Below, piece by piece: positions 1-12,462 of a stretch of DNA of 64,000 nt (position 1 is the first letter of the stretch; each line of letters begins with the position of its first letter). Location of the stretch: contig JBAMJR010000084.1 of NCBI GenBank assembly GCA_038501785.1, positions 992,001 to 1,056,000 on the forward strand. The letters are read 5' to 3'. The translations under genes were made by a program, and so were the position numbers. The stretch is from Myoxocephalus aenaeus. Lineage: Eukaryota; Chordata; Actinopteri; Perciformes; Cottidae. Below the pieces are notes generated by a model. It was not told where the DNA came from. It did no database searches and saw only the letters and a list, made by a program, of their open reading frames with translations.

Positions 1-3000
1 TGCAGTAGGAATACAACACATGTAATTTGCAGGAGAAAAGATGCTGCACAGCAGCAACTCAGAGATTTGACTTGAGTGAACTGCAAGGTCAGCAAGTGCA
101 TGTGAAATAAGGTTTTGTGTGGCGCTGTTGGCGCTACATGCCAACACAGCAGAAATACCGTGCTTTAAAATAGCCCGTCTCATCGCAGAAGAAGCTAACA
201 ACACAGAACACCTCCCTTCTCCTTGAGCTTGATGGGGCCCAGGGAAGGAGCCCCCAGAATGCAGATAACTCCCCCCACCATTCACCGACACTCCGGTTCA
301 TATTTTTGTGGAGGTCCATTGACTTTCTCCTTTTCAGTCTCCCTTTAATCCCTGGGTCTGTGTCCTCAGTGGCTCTCTACAGAGGGGCTATTATTCAGGG
401 CCTTATTACTGCGCCCCTCGCGGCTTATCTCCTTCCTGGTGACAGTCTTTTCAAGCCTCTCCCTAATGACCTGGGGAAGCTCACATGCTCAACTTCCCAG
501 GGCTGCGGGGCCCCGCTGATGTCAGAGGGGGTGGCCCCCACGCAGGGTCTCCTGGTCCTGCCAAAGAAAAAGAGAGAGAGAGGCACGGAAAGGTCCTGCA
601 ACCAAAAGCATCACACATTCACAGCGTCCATGCTTCTGCGGCCCTCCCTCCTCCTCGTGCAGGTGACGGAGCTAAGCACAGCGGGCAGGAGGACTCCTTC
701 AAGAGGCCGGTGCCCAGAGGAACTCGGCCCATTCCGATCGATTAGAAGCTCCTCGAGAGGTGTTGTCAAGGTCAACATGGTGCCGTTGTGATTTAGTTGG
801 CAGGAACTCATTGTGCTGAATCAGGGCGATGTCACAAAAGTTGTATTGGTGTAAAGCAGCAAAAAGTCAAGTGAAAGTGATGCAGTTTCATTAGTTAAAA
901 GATTCAGACCCAGTGGTGATATTCCAAAGTGGTCTGCTGGCACACGCTAGAAGACATCCTGTTTTCTTCAGCCTTGATTAAAAGTCGGCTATAGCCAAGC
1001 ATTCATCTTTGTCAAGACAAGTGAGGGATAGAACGGCGTTTGAGTGAATGCTTTTCTTTCTACTTTCTTGTCCCAGTAAATCAAAAGAATGGATCCGCAG
1101 ACGGGGACCTCTGCTTCTATTCAATCATACTAGATTGCCTCCGACTCCTTTGAACGTGTCCCAAACGTTGCATTACAACGTACAGCAAATATCATGCATA
1201 GAGGCCATTGAAGCAGAGAAAACTCCAGCTATTTGCCGCCCAGCTTGCTCATTCACGTGCGATTCTTAATCGCATGAATACTATAGGAATCAGTGAAGAG
1301 GAATGAACTCTCTTTTAGGTGATTGTCAGTGGACACGGTGTCCTACTGATGCACCTTCTAATTATCATCCCCATCTCCCTGCTTAACCCTGTGGTGTCTT
1401 TGGAGAGGTTGAAAAAGGACATGGCTGTCCATTATACTTTCATCACAGATTGGACCCCCCGGGACACAATAAGCCGACTACAATTCGGTCATCAGAGCAG
1501 GCACGCTGCTGTCTGCTGTATACAGAGATCACGGCAAATGTGACACAGGTGTCTTCCATCCTCCTCACATGGCATCCAGGTCTGTTGCCCCGAGGCCACG
1601 GGGGGAAACGGTGGTTTCTTAGTGATTGTGTCTCTGAATCATAAACTACTTAAGACTTTGAGAAAACATGTTGAGTTTGGTCCAATTAGGACAGTAATGA
1701 CTTTAGAGAGGCTATTCACGGCACAAAAGCTGGAGACATGCAGGGCAAGCCCCGGAGGGTGTAAATGTTCTGCTATGCCTGCACTCGCCTTCTTTTTCCC
1801 TCTTCCTTCCTGAATCAACATCTGGTCCATTTTTACAGCTGTGCGAAAATTCGGAAAGGTTCTACGATTGTGGTATTAGGGCGCTCTTTCTGGGGGCTTG
1901 TTTTAAAACATCCATGACAGTTTGCAGTCTGACTTCCTGGTTCAATTTTGACCTACCGTACTTACCACAGATGTATGCACACACTTTTTTTTCTCCGTTG
2001 CAATAAGGGATTGTTACTGTACATGTTTGGGGCACTAACCCTCAGTCTTACCTCCAAATAAAGTGGTGCACGTTTTCCGAGTCAAGTTTTTTTTTTACAA
2101 CCTGTTTGACTTCTCGTGTTTCTTATCCTGACTTCAATGCAATGTTGCCTTGGTCCTATATCTCACTTATTTTGGTGAATGCAACATGGTCAGAAGCCGT
2201 GGAAATGATGTAAATCAGACCACCTTCCTACACATTATCTTTTCATCCACTGAAAGGTTCCCGTCAGCAAAACTGATGCCCTTTAACCTGTTGCTTTGTG
2301 TTTTCATTGGTGCTTTTAGCCACGCCTACGCCAACTTTTAATTACGCCAAAACACTCATCCCACCCTGCCTCAATCAACAAGGTCACAGAGGGGACAGAA
2401 GAATGTGCAGGTAAAACACAGAACATTCCCTGAGACCTGCAGAGTGAAAGAACAGGCCAGAAGTTGAAGCCACCTTAGCAACAGCTCAAACCAACCACAC
2501 ACCCCAACACTTTAACAAAGCACATCTGCAAAAGAAGGATTATGCTAACAGGCCATCACATTGGGTGGGAAGCCATTAACTGGTGGAGGTATTGTGGTCT
2601 CGTACAAAAAGTGCCTTTCCCCAAGATTGTCCCATTAGTGAATGCTTCAGCTCTGGGAGATTGCTTTAAGGAAATGCACCAAAGCACAAAGTCAGTGACT
2701 TATTTACAATGCAATTTTCCATCTTTTACAATGATAGTTGTGTCATAAATACACCGCCGTACAATATAACATTGTTTTCCAAAGAAAATGCCCAAAGCAC
2801 CAATTTATTTTGTTTAAGATTAAATGTTGTTTATTTTGTTATTCTGCGTCGTTCTTCAACTTTCTTAAGAAAACATCCTCAGCATGTTGTTTCTGTAAAC
2901 TCCACGTCTTAAGGCTGGTTATAAATGAAAGTCATATACAGTATTGTGTGGTCTTAATTCTGACAAGTCAGCACAACATCCTGAGATCAGACAAACAGTT

Positions 3001-6000
3001 GTTCTGTCCCTTGGGACGGACTTAACTCCTTGTGGATCCTGACAACTCAGTTGAGCTAACAAAGACCCAGGGACTGTGCTCCTGCACAGTAACAACTGGC
3101 ATCAAAGGGAAAGAGGGGAAAGGGGGCTATGATAATAATGGAAACTGTTTTGACATCCAGGTTTAAGCAATTACTGGATCTAGATAAGAGGGGAATTCCA
3201 TCCGATGTGAGGTAAAACCAACAAAACAGAAGATTGCACATTATTCCACCAGCAGCAGAAGTCCCACTGTAGCCTCGGGGCGAGTGTGGCACAATCCCAT
3301 TACATCATGGATGTGATCACACATGGAACAATGGAAAAATGCATGTTGGTACAGTACTGCAGAGACTTGAAGCCTCCCTGCAGGGTCAGCATCAGGGCAG
3401 AAGGAATTTACTGCACAGGGGGAGAAGTATATAGCTGCAGTTTGTTACATTTATTGTATTATATTCAGAACTTTGAGCTTAGAGTAAAATAAATGTGAGG
3501 AAACGAATGTATTGTAAGTGAAGGAAAAGGGAGCCATGAAATGCTCCGTTTCTGACACCAAAACCAACTGTGACTCAACTTGTTCCACATCCTCTGTCTG
3601 TGTGTTCTCTAATTAGAAATGTTACAACAAAATGTAACATGTAATCATGGCCTGGAAGGCATTTGTCTTTTTTTCCAGATGCAGGTGTAGACAAATACAC
3701 ATTCTATTAAAATAAACAAGCAGAATCACAGGCTGCAATAGAAAAAAAGAAAAAGAAAGTGTGGACTACTCTCCAAACTGTTCTATACGATTGTCTGTAT
3801 TGTGTTTGGCTTTGCATTTAATCTACTGATCATTTTGCCAGTACTGCTTCTCAGTGAGCAGTATCCAGAGGACGAGCGCTCCTCTCAGACTATTCTTTCT
3901 CAGCAATTACAACTATTATTGTAGTTTTTTCAAGAAACGGTGATACAGACAACTTCACACCAGACACTGTGCTTCCTTTGGTCCTCAGCAATGCTCTGTT
4001 TCCTGATTAGGAACTACTTTGCAGACGTAAATTAGAAATAACACTGGATAAGAAGCTGAGCACTGTTAAATAAATAAATAAAGGAAAATTATTGAATTAT
4101 GTTACTCTTCTCACTCATTGTACCCGGAAATAACTTCCAAAAGGCTCCCAAAGCACGTACAAAAATAAGCAATTCAACTGTATACTACTAACTGTGTACT
4201 TATATACTTCAGAGGAAAACATTGTAGTACAACTACATTTACCTGACAGAGAAATGTTACGGTTACTTACGTTGCAGATTCAGATTTGACTCACAAAATA
4301 ATAATAAGTCAAATATAATGCGTTATTATTCATTTAACAATCCAGCATCATATTAAAATTAAAAGTTTCACCTTGATAGGTCATTAAGTAATTCACTTTG
4401 CTGATAATGCCTACCTTTCACTCTCGTGCCATATTTATAGTTTTACTGTTAATAGTTTTAATTCAGAAATAAAGTTTTGGGTTGCCTTCTTCTTCGACCG
4501 ATGCCAATACCAACATTCCCAGTTAGAGAGGAGTGAAAAGCAAAGCAGGGAAGTGAAAAAGAGTTTGGTTGTAGAGTAAATTGCAATCTCATGCTGGACC
4601 GAAGCCCCGCCCCCGCTGTTTATTCAAAGTGTATCAATATTGAACTTGTCGCATGTCTGAATTTCACCATACGTCATAGATTGGATGAACATTTGTTGAG
4701 ATATGAGAAGGACATACAGATAGACAGAATCGATCTTTTTAATGCAAAGCCAATGGAAGTAGTGCGTCCTATAATCGGAAATAGGAGTCGAGGTCAAGGT
4801 GGTGGATGTGTGCGCAGCGTTTCGAAATTTCCCGCTCAAGACCAAATACGTGCTCACTCCTTCCACTTCACCTTTTTCTATCCAAAATTATACTCCATCC
4901 TTTTCCGCTCATAACGTCCAAACTATTTCGGTCTTTCCCAGTCGCTAATCTGTTCTATTTCTATTCTTTTCCTTCTAGCAATAAGAGGACACACTCTTCC
5001 AGTCTGGCACAGGGGGCGACAAAGTGCACTTCCTGCCCTTTGACCTGGTGCTTTCCGTCTGAAAGGACATGAGAGGTAATGACACGAGACATACATTATT
5101 CCTCACATCCCAAGCAGCCCTCAAACTATCCCCCTTTATCCTACCTACAGAAACAAGGTGTACGCTAATGCGCTAATGCCCACCTTCTATCACAACTAAA
5201 ATACATGACAGATAACGAAGCCCTGGTGAGTAACTCGCTCCCTCTTTTGGCATCCGTCTCAAACGCCTCAATTTGTCTTCCTTATCCCCGAGGACCTGTG
5301 TGGTGGTTATGAGTTTATGGCGAGAATATAGCCTTCCAACTGCCGGTGAGCGTTCACAGGTTTAGTGATGCACATCAATCACTTTGCTAAATGTTTGGTT
5401 GCGAGCCTGTCGCTGTATCCTGACATAGCTGTAGATTGTGATGAGATACACTGTCCACGACAGCTTTAGATGCTTTGTCTCCATTGACCTGCTCGCTGAC
5501 CCCCTTTGTTCAATAGCAATTGTCCAATTGTAGCTTTGAAACCGTAGCTAGGCACGGCAGGGCTGTCATGCTTTGGATTTCATCACATGTTGAAGTGATG
5601 TGCATGGGGCTTTAGTGAGAGCAACACCCTGCAACTAAAGAGCCGGGAGAGTGGTTTCTTTGTCCTGGTTGACCAGCAGGTAAACTTGAAACGTGACATG
5701 ACTACACAATACCTGTGTAGTATTGCCTCACTCTTTGGGGAGCAGGCCCTGGATAGTTGGCATAGCATTTGTTAGTCTTTATATTTGAACGATTTACAAG
5801 CATTAATCTAACGTTGCAGATTGCCATATATTCTGATCTTACTTTTGTTCTCATCATACTGCACTACATACACTACACTAGTGACTACAAGGGCGAACTA
5901 GCTCTTCACCCCAATACATGAACCATGCTGCTCCTTTATTGGTGTCTTCTACACAAATCATCAACTGGTGAGGATGCTTTTTTCTGCAACTAAAAGGTGA

Positions 6001-9000
6001 CGAGAGGAGGGATCAATTGTCCCGGTGGTCCAGCAGGTCTACTTGAAACGTAAAGAGAGTTATCTGGAGACCGATCTGACTCTCCCTCCCTCACTCCCTC
6101 ACTCCCTCGACTGCTCCTCTTCTAGCTGTAAGAGACGCAGGGGAAAGTAGGTGACCAGTGCACTACAGAGGGCAAACAGTGTTATCCAAACTTCTCCAGA
6201 CCTGGCGGCATGCGTCCCCGATAGCATCTGTACTCTATCAATGACAGACTGGGTTGGGGCATGGCAGATTCTTGATGGATGCGGGGCAGACGGTGGTGGG
6301 ATGTCGGGGGCCCCGCTGGACAAACATTCAACGTGATCTGTCAGGAATGGAAATGGAATGGCCATGACATTAGTTCACCTATAGTTTGGAGTTTCTGTGA
6401 ATTGGGCCAGTGTTGCCGTCTGTCTGCAGATAACTGCAACACCTCCTACATTAACACTGCTTCAGAGAGTTTCCAGTGTATTTACCAATATTATTCTACT
6501 ATACATTGTATATATTGTAAATGATATTGGGTATATAACTCTCCAGAAATCCAAATCAGGATTATTGAGTTAAATTTGAGTTTTTATTTCAACTTTATTT
6601 ATTTAACGATAAACATATATTAAGGGACATTTAGCTGCAATTAAAATAGATTTCGATAGATAGGAAACAGCAGATTCAGCTAGCTAGCGCCTGACCCGTT
6701 TATGTAAAAGAAGCCTGCGTCACAACACACAGGATGAGCGACTTCATTCTCTGCTGAGGTCGACATCGCTCCACAATTTTTTTAAATAACTAGTCAAGTT
6801 GCAGTTCACATCCATGTATGTCCCAAAAAAAAAACATCACTTCATCTTTTTATTGCTTCATTACTTTATCTGGTCTTGAGCTATCACACTGTCCTTGACC
6901 TTTGACCCGCCACATTCTAATCAGTTTAGTCCTACTGGATGTTTGTGCCAAATTGAAAGACATTTTCTGAGACATCAGATTCACAAGAATTGGACGTACT
7001 TACGAACGGACACTGCTGTCGTTGGTGCAGAGGCTTAAAGAACATACAAGATCTTACTCTGACAATAACTCTCACTGTACATAATGAACCATACAATATA
7101 TATTAACTCCACCCTCAGATGTCATGCAAATGTAATCAGTGCAGTATTACCAATGCACCCTGATAAACCAAATGATGTAGCGATGATGTCGTCCGACCTG
7201 TGTATTGTTAAAATAATTTGCAGATCAGTCTACTCCTGGCAGGATTTGCCTCTCACCCAGCGACTCTCATAATGATAATCCCAGGCCTGTAATCTGGAGG
7301 ACTCAGTTTCCCAACAGTGCCACAGTCTGTACTTGCAGCTCCCTCCGTGGACTCTGACAGACTGACACTCGTCTTCAGCAAACACTTCTGCCTCGGCTTT
7401 TGATCTACTCTTCAATTACACCATGTAGCAATCATCTCCACATCCCAAACATGGTGATTGAAGTTAAAAGGATTCACACTCATAATTTACCAACACACTC
7501 GGCTATGTTAGACAGCCACATTTCAGAAAGATGAGTTTTAAGGGAGTTTACAACTCTTTTTTTTTTTTTATCCTGTAATCTATAATTGTAGATATTTACT
7601 TCTCCGGTTAATTTCCATGCCCTACAGAAGTACCTGCACTAGGCTCCATACTGTAAGCTAGACAACACTGTGTGTTTTACTTTACGATGACACCCTCAGA
7701 TTTACATGACAGCTAAGTGCTCGGAAATGGGGCCCCTGTTCCGAACATCCACAAGCCTTCCTTTATGTGGCAGGTTTTTCCAAAGGTGCAAAGGGGAAGC
7801 ATGAATGACTTCAAATCTATTGAAAGAGTCAGACCTCTTCCTTAGGGAAACACGAGAGGGTTCAACATACAGAAATGCGTGCAACATATGACAGGATTAT
7901 AAACTTTGTAGGTATTGAGAGGATTATGACATGTTTGATGCTGCCATTGATGCCCGTGTTCAACTTTAAAGGAAACAATAAATGTTTCTACGACATAGGT
8001 ACCGTTTTTGGTTGACATTACCAGGCTCTCAATATGGCAACTGCTTAGCCGGCGGCTCGCAGCTAATGGTGCTAGCAGTGCTAACACTGCCACACTGCTG
8101 GCAGAGCTAACAGTGTTTACCTGAAGGGGAGCAGGAGGGTGGGAGCTGCGAGCTTCTGCGACGATGTCGTCGGTCAGGATGGTGTTAGCAGCCGTAACCG
8201 CTGGATGAACGCAGTGCAGAGCGGCGGCTGTGAGCTAACCAGTGAAGCACACTCACATGCACTGAAGGTACAGTCGGTAGACATTACTCCACTTATTTGT
8301 TGAGGTAGGATACAGGGATTTTGCTCAAAACAGTCTATCCACGGGACAGGCTTTGTACGACTTTTTAAAACTGAAAACACAGCTGATCTTAATCAATTTG
8401 AACCCTCCCTCCCTCCCAAATTCAGGTTTGCACCTTTCAACGTCCATATTTCAAAACTGAACACGTCAAACGGCTTCAAGGCTCATCCCAAAGGCCTTGA
8501 GAGATCTGGCTCTTTTTTGGCATGCCTATCCTTTGCATCTTTAAGTATCACATAATCCATTGTGATCTGTTAGCTAGCGGACAATTCAGGCAATCTTCGC
8601 CAGCTCACAGATTCAGAGAATTTCATGTGAGCATATTATATTTACCAGATGTATCACTGGTAAAAACAGAACATTTGTGCAGGATGTAACTTAATAAAAG
8701 ATCTGAAAAACAAATTAAATTCAGAATATTGTAAACATTATACTGCTTGTGCCGTTTTGATGAAAAATAACATAAAAAAATAATAGACTCTTCGTGTGCT
8801 CGTGATGGGAGGCTGCATCAACAAAAGAGCCATTTATTTCTATACCTCTTACACACATAACCATCCTGTCCACCATTGTTGTGCCGTTTAATCCATAGAC
8901 TTAGTCTGTGCTCAATCCTCCATATCATCCACAGCCCCCTTTATTCTTATTTATAGTCCACTAAACATTGCCACCAACTCACTATGGATAAAAAGGATAA

Positions 9001-10740
9001 ATCCATGGGATTAGAATGATTCAACATTTTAAGAGTGCTTTACAAGAACTCGTCGGGCGGTAACCCAGAGTGTAATCAATGCACAAGACAAAACGGCTTT
9101 AGTTTTGGAGATTGGGAGGGATGAATCGCATGATAAACACTCACAATCTTTAATATAATGAATGGAAACTTGTGCTTCTGATGAGTGATTATGAGATTTA
9201 TGATTTGATCACAAAGAACAAAATCGTGGGCCGCTGAGGAGCTGGAACTTGGGTACAAATATTTTCTTTTGTATAACCGTTATTTATTACGGATAATGGA
9301 TTAAGCAAGTTTTAACAGAGACTGTTATTCAAAGAAAGCATACAGGGTGGGCCTAATTCCATGACCACCAACTGATTTAACTATTAAGAATAAACCTAAC
9401 AAGATTAAGATCTTTACAAAAATAATTCTGTCATTTCTATATGCTTGTGCTGTTACCAATTGGCCAGGATATTTCTGGGTCATCTGCAAGTGAATCATTA
9501 AAAAGTATTCTATGCTGTATTTGTGTGACATACTATTAGAAGAGCAAACATGTTTTCCAAAAAAGTTACAGTGTTTGTCAATGCGTCAACCCCTTTTTTT
9601 CTCTTCTTTACCCTTTCATTGGCGTAGTCCTTAACCTCATCCATCAGCGTGTCGTAACAGGTTTTCAAGGAACAAGTGAGGAACAAATAAGCTACGCATT
9701 GTTTTATAGCTTGAAGAATAAACCACCTGTGGCAGTCTTTTGTCATTTGTGAGCTGAGAATATTCTCAAGACCTCAAAGCTGAGGTCTAGACCTGCTTTG
9801 AAGTCTCAGAGGAGCTCATTGTGAGAGATGGGAACAACCACTCCATTTCGCCTCGGGTTATTTATCCAACTAAAGACCAGCATTTTCAAGAGTATTACAG
9901 GATGACAATACAAGGGAAAAACCAAGAAAAGAGAGATCAGAAAACCTTCAACAAATTAGGAATTTGTAAACCATTAAAAAAAAAAAAGAAAAACAGCTTT
10001 TGTATGCAGAGGCTCCGGTAGATTAGTGTACCAGCCCACCTGGGGTTGAACACCCTCTTGACATCTTTAAACATCTCAAAGAAGGTTCCTCTCCAGTGTT
10101 TTGGCATTTCTCATAGAAACCCACATGGCACCAGAATGAAAAGGGGGAGAAACAAACTCAGATGTCAGCGACTTGACCCCTTGACTCCTCGCTGGCCGTC
10201 AGAATCTGCCATTGTCGAAGAGGAAGCCTCAGAAAATCATTTTTCCTCTCAGAATCAAACGATAAATGAACCAACGAGCCTGTTTGTTTTCCTCAACTCA
10301 TCTGTGTATCGAGGTTCCCAGTTGGACGTCAATGTTAGCAATGGAAACACGTGTGCTGCTGGTCGCTTTGTGGCTGTGAAGCTATGGATCAGCACTGACG
10401 AGCGTTGGATTACAGGGATGTCAAAAGGCCACGCTGGCTCCTTTCACCTCCGCCCTCAGTGCAGCAAAGCATCAGTGGCAGGGGTTACCTACCATCAATG
10501 ATTTGCTTCAAGAAGATCAGAAGGCCTTTTCAGCATTCAGGGTCACTATTGACCTGCAGCCGCCCCCCATTCCCATGAATTACGCCCCAGTTATATCTTG
10601 GCGAGCCCACACAATAGGATCCCCCTTAGAAATTTGGATCCAAACAATAAAGGCTCAACGAGAGCTTTGACCACAGGGAAGTGAGGCTTTGTGATCAGAC
10701 AATACATAGATACAGGTTTGTAGCAGAGAGACTCATTTAT
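1..10740. other. Gene-free upstream region
   Basis: I see no credible exon here on either strand. Open frames are short, lack family motifs and are not bounded by plausible splice sites. The stretch is ordinary AT-rich vertebrate intergenic DNA with homopolymer runs (for example near 7,557-7,570). The sequence around 7,900-8,400 has the look of an interspersed repeat, but I cannot name it. In human the neighbour upstream of IRAK4 is PUS7L; no pseudouridine-synthase exon could be recognised here. Confidence 0.6.
5629..6051 (+). repeat. Diverged direct duplication (two copies of about 67 bp)
   Basis: Copy 1 spans 5,629-5,694 and copy 2 spans 5,984-6,051. Both start with CTGCAACTAAA and end with CTTGAAACGT, and both share the internal word CCAGCAGGT. 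The middle parts differ by substitutions and small indels, so the duplication is old or the copies belong to an interspersed family. No coding potential is shared. Confidence 0.55.
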
Positions 10741-10759
10741 GAAGTACAAACAATAAACA

Positions 10760-11483
10760 ATTGTTGATTAAAGTAAAATAAAAAATTGCCTTGAAATAAG
10801 TATTTTGATCCTTTAGGTCAGTAAAAGTATTAATATCACACTGTGAAAATACTCCACTACAACGTAAAAGTCCTGCAAAATCATACTCAAGTAGAAGTAT
10901 ACAAGTATTATTAGAAAAATCTACGAAGAAGGAAAAGTGTAAACTCAGTAAAATGTTCTATTTCACTATTATTTATGATGTTTCTGGATTAATATGCTGC
11001 ATAAATGTGTTACATTTTACTCCTGTGGATGTTGACGGTTGTGCAAAATGTAACTCTTTTATAGACTGTTGGGTAGTTTAGTCAACAGCAATGCTTCCTA
11101 TCTATAAAACCATATTAAGTGTGTGCGGTGAGAGCCACATATCTCTAAAACGTCTACTCCTCATGAGCTCAGAAAAAAACAGCCGTTCTCAGCTGTGTTT
11201 TCATCTGATCCAAGAGGGTTTATTTAATTTAAGAAGATGGAGAATTTTTTCAACCCATAAAGGAACACTTAATCTCTGTTTATCAGAAACATTCAAATCA
11301 CAAAATGTGGTTTTCACTGAACAGGGAAGGTATCAAACAAATCTGAAAAGTAACTACAATGAACAGACAAATGTAGTGTACAATATTTACCTCGGAGATG
11401 TAGAAGTATAAAGTTGCATAAAAGTGTACCGTACAGTACCGTACAGTACTTGAGTTAATGTACTTAGTTACATCCCACCACTG
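10760..11483 (+). repeat. Teleost non-autonomous element, copy A
   Basis: The stretch reads as a degraded copy of an abundant teleost repeat recognisable by phrases such as AAAGTCCTGCA, ACTCAAGTAGAAGTA and the end CCACCACTG. The left part (about 10,790-10,920) and the right end (11,440-11,483) match the pattern; the middle is diverged or contains inserted DNA. Two further copies are at 20,730-21,058 and 33,268-33,696, all in the same orientation. The family looks like a non-autonomous DNA transposon, probably hAT-related, but this is from memory of teleost repeats. Confidence 0.5.
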
Positions 11484-11559
11484 ATCTATTAGATCCTTCA
11501 TTAGAACTGTATCAGCATCAAAGCAGGAAAGCTCTGTTGATATCCAGACCAAGACTCCA

Positions 11560-12462
11560 GAGGCCTGTCTCACGAAGCTGGATTTCGTTTTAGCGAGGTA
11601 ACTTCTGGATTAACCCTGGGTTTTCCGTCTCACGAAGCTGGTTCACTTCTTATCGGGGTACGTTGCCCCGGTAACTTACGCTGAACGCCTAACCTGCTCC
11701 GGAGCAGGTTGAGTTCCCGGATAAGATCTCAGCGGGTCTATAAGACCGCCTACTGGCCAATCATTGTCTTGGAAAAACGGCCTGCCCATTTCTACAGAAT
11801 CCCGTTGAGGAAGGTGCACGGATAGTAAGAGCAGCGCTCCAGAGAGCGTCTCTTCATCTGTTGCCTCCTCAGTGGCCGACATGAGAAGTGGCAAAAGATT
11901 TCTTCCTCTTTAATGCACGATCAGCACCAACAGATTGCTTGTAAGTGTATGACAGTTTGAATTTACTGTTACCTTTTAACTTGAGCCCATGTTCTTTTAG
12001 CTCCACTGGGGTTGCAACTGAAATGAGGTTAAATTGTTAAAACGAAAAGATAATCAAAATAGGCTCATACATTTGAGACAGTGATTTAATATTACAATCC
12101 CAGTAACTTATGCATTGACGGAGTCTGCGATTTTTTGCCACGATTCCTTGCGGCTTCTGGCTGCCGCAGCAGTGTTGCTTTTTGCTTGTATTCTTTCTCT
12201 ATATTTTTCGTACATTCTTAAGATTATGGTTTGCTCCTCCGTTGTAAAATACGTTGCTCTCGGCGGCTTCTCCATGGTGCACAATTGGTGTAACTGAGTT
12301 ACCTCCGCCCCTTTTATGTGCACGAGCACAGATCTAGATGAGACACTAAGCTTAACCGGCTTCGTGAGACCAATAAGCAAGACCGCGGACATCTGGTTAA
12401 GTGCAGCTGGATAACTGAGGGAAACCCCGGGTATGTTAATCCAGCTTCGTGAGACAGGCCTC
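11560..12462. mobile_element. Harbinger-like DNA transposon with Myb/SANT ORF
   Basis: The ends form a perfect 25-bp terminal inverted repeat starting GAGGCCTGTCTCACGAAGC. A second, inner pair of the same motif lies at about 11,627-11,645 and 12,355-12,375 (imperfect on the right), so the word TCTCACGAAGC occurs four times in alternating orientation. The 0.9-kb element carries a short minus-strand ORF of Myb/SANT type (12,275-12,108), as in the second protein of PIF/Harbinger transposons, but no transposase. I could not identify a convincing target-site duplication, so the superfamily rests on the SANT-like ORF; an ISL2EU-type element is an alternative. Confidence 0.65.
12108..12275 (-). pseudogene. 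Myb/SANT-like domain fragment of a Harbinger element
   Basis: From an ATG at 12,275 the minus strand encodes 55 residues beginning MEKPPRATYFTTEEQTIILR and containing AKSNTAAAARSRKESWQKIA. This matches the first helices of the Myb/SANT-like DNA-binding domain of PIF/Harbinger accessory proteins, a fold also kept in domesticated NAIF1/MSANTD proteins. The frame stops at VNA, where related genes, as I recall, splice to the next exon. The bases there read GCATAAGTTA; a single CpG-decay change from GCGTAAGTTA would have destroyed a splice donor. It is most likely a dead transposon gene. The longer frame reaching up to 12,686 adds only unrelated sequence. Confidence 0.6.

Noticed and set aside
306..791. 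161-codon plus-strand frame near the left edge
   Set aside because: It starts from a non-ATG codon, has low-complexity basic stretches, no domain and no splice signals in phase.
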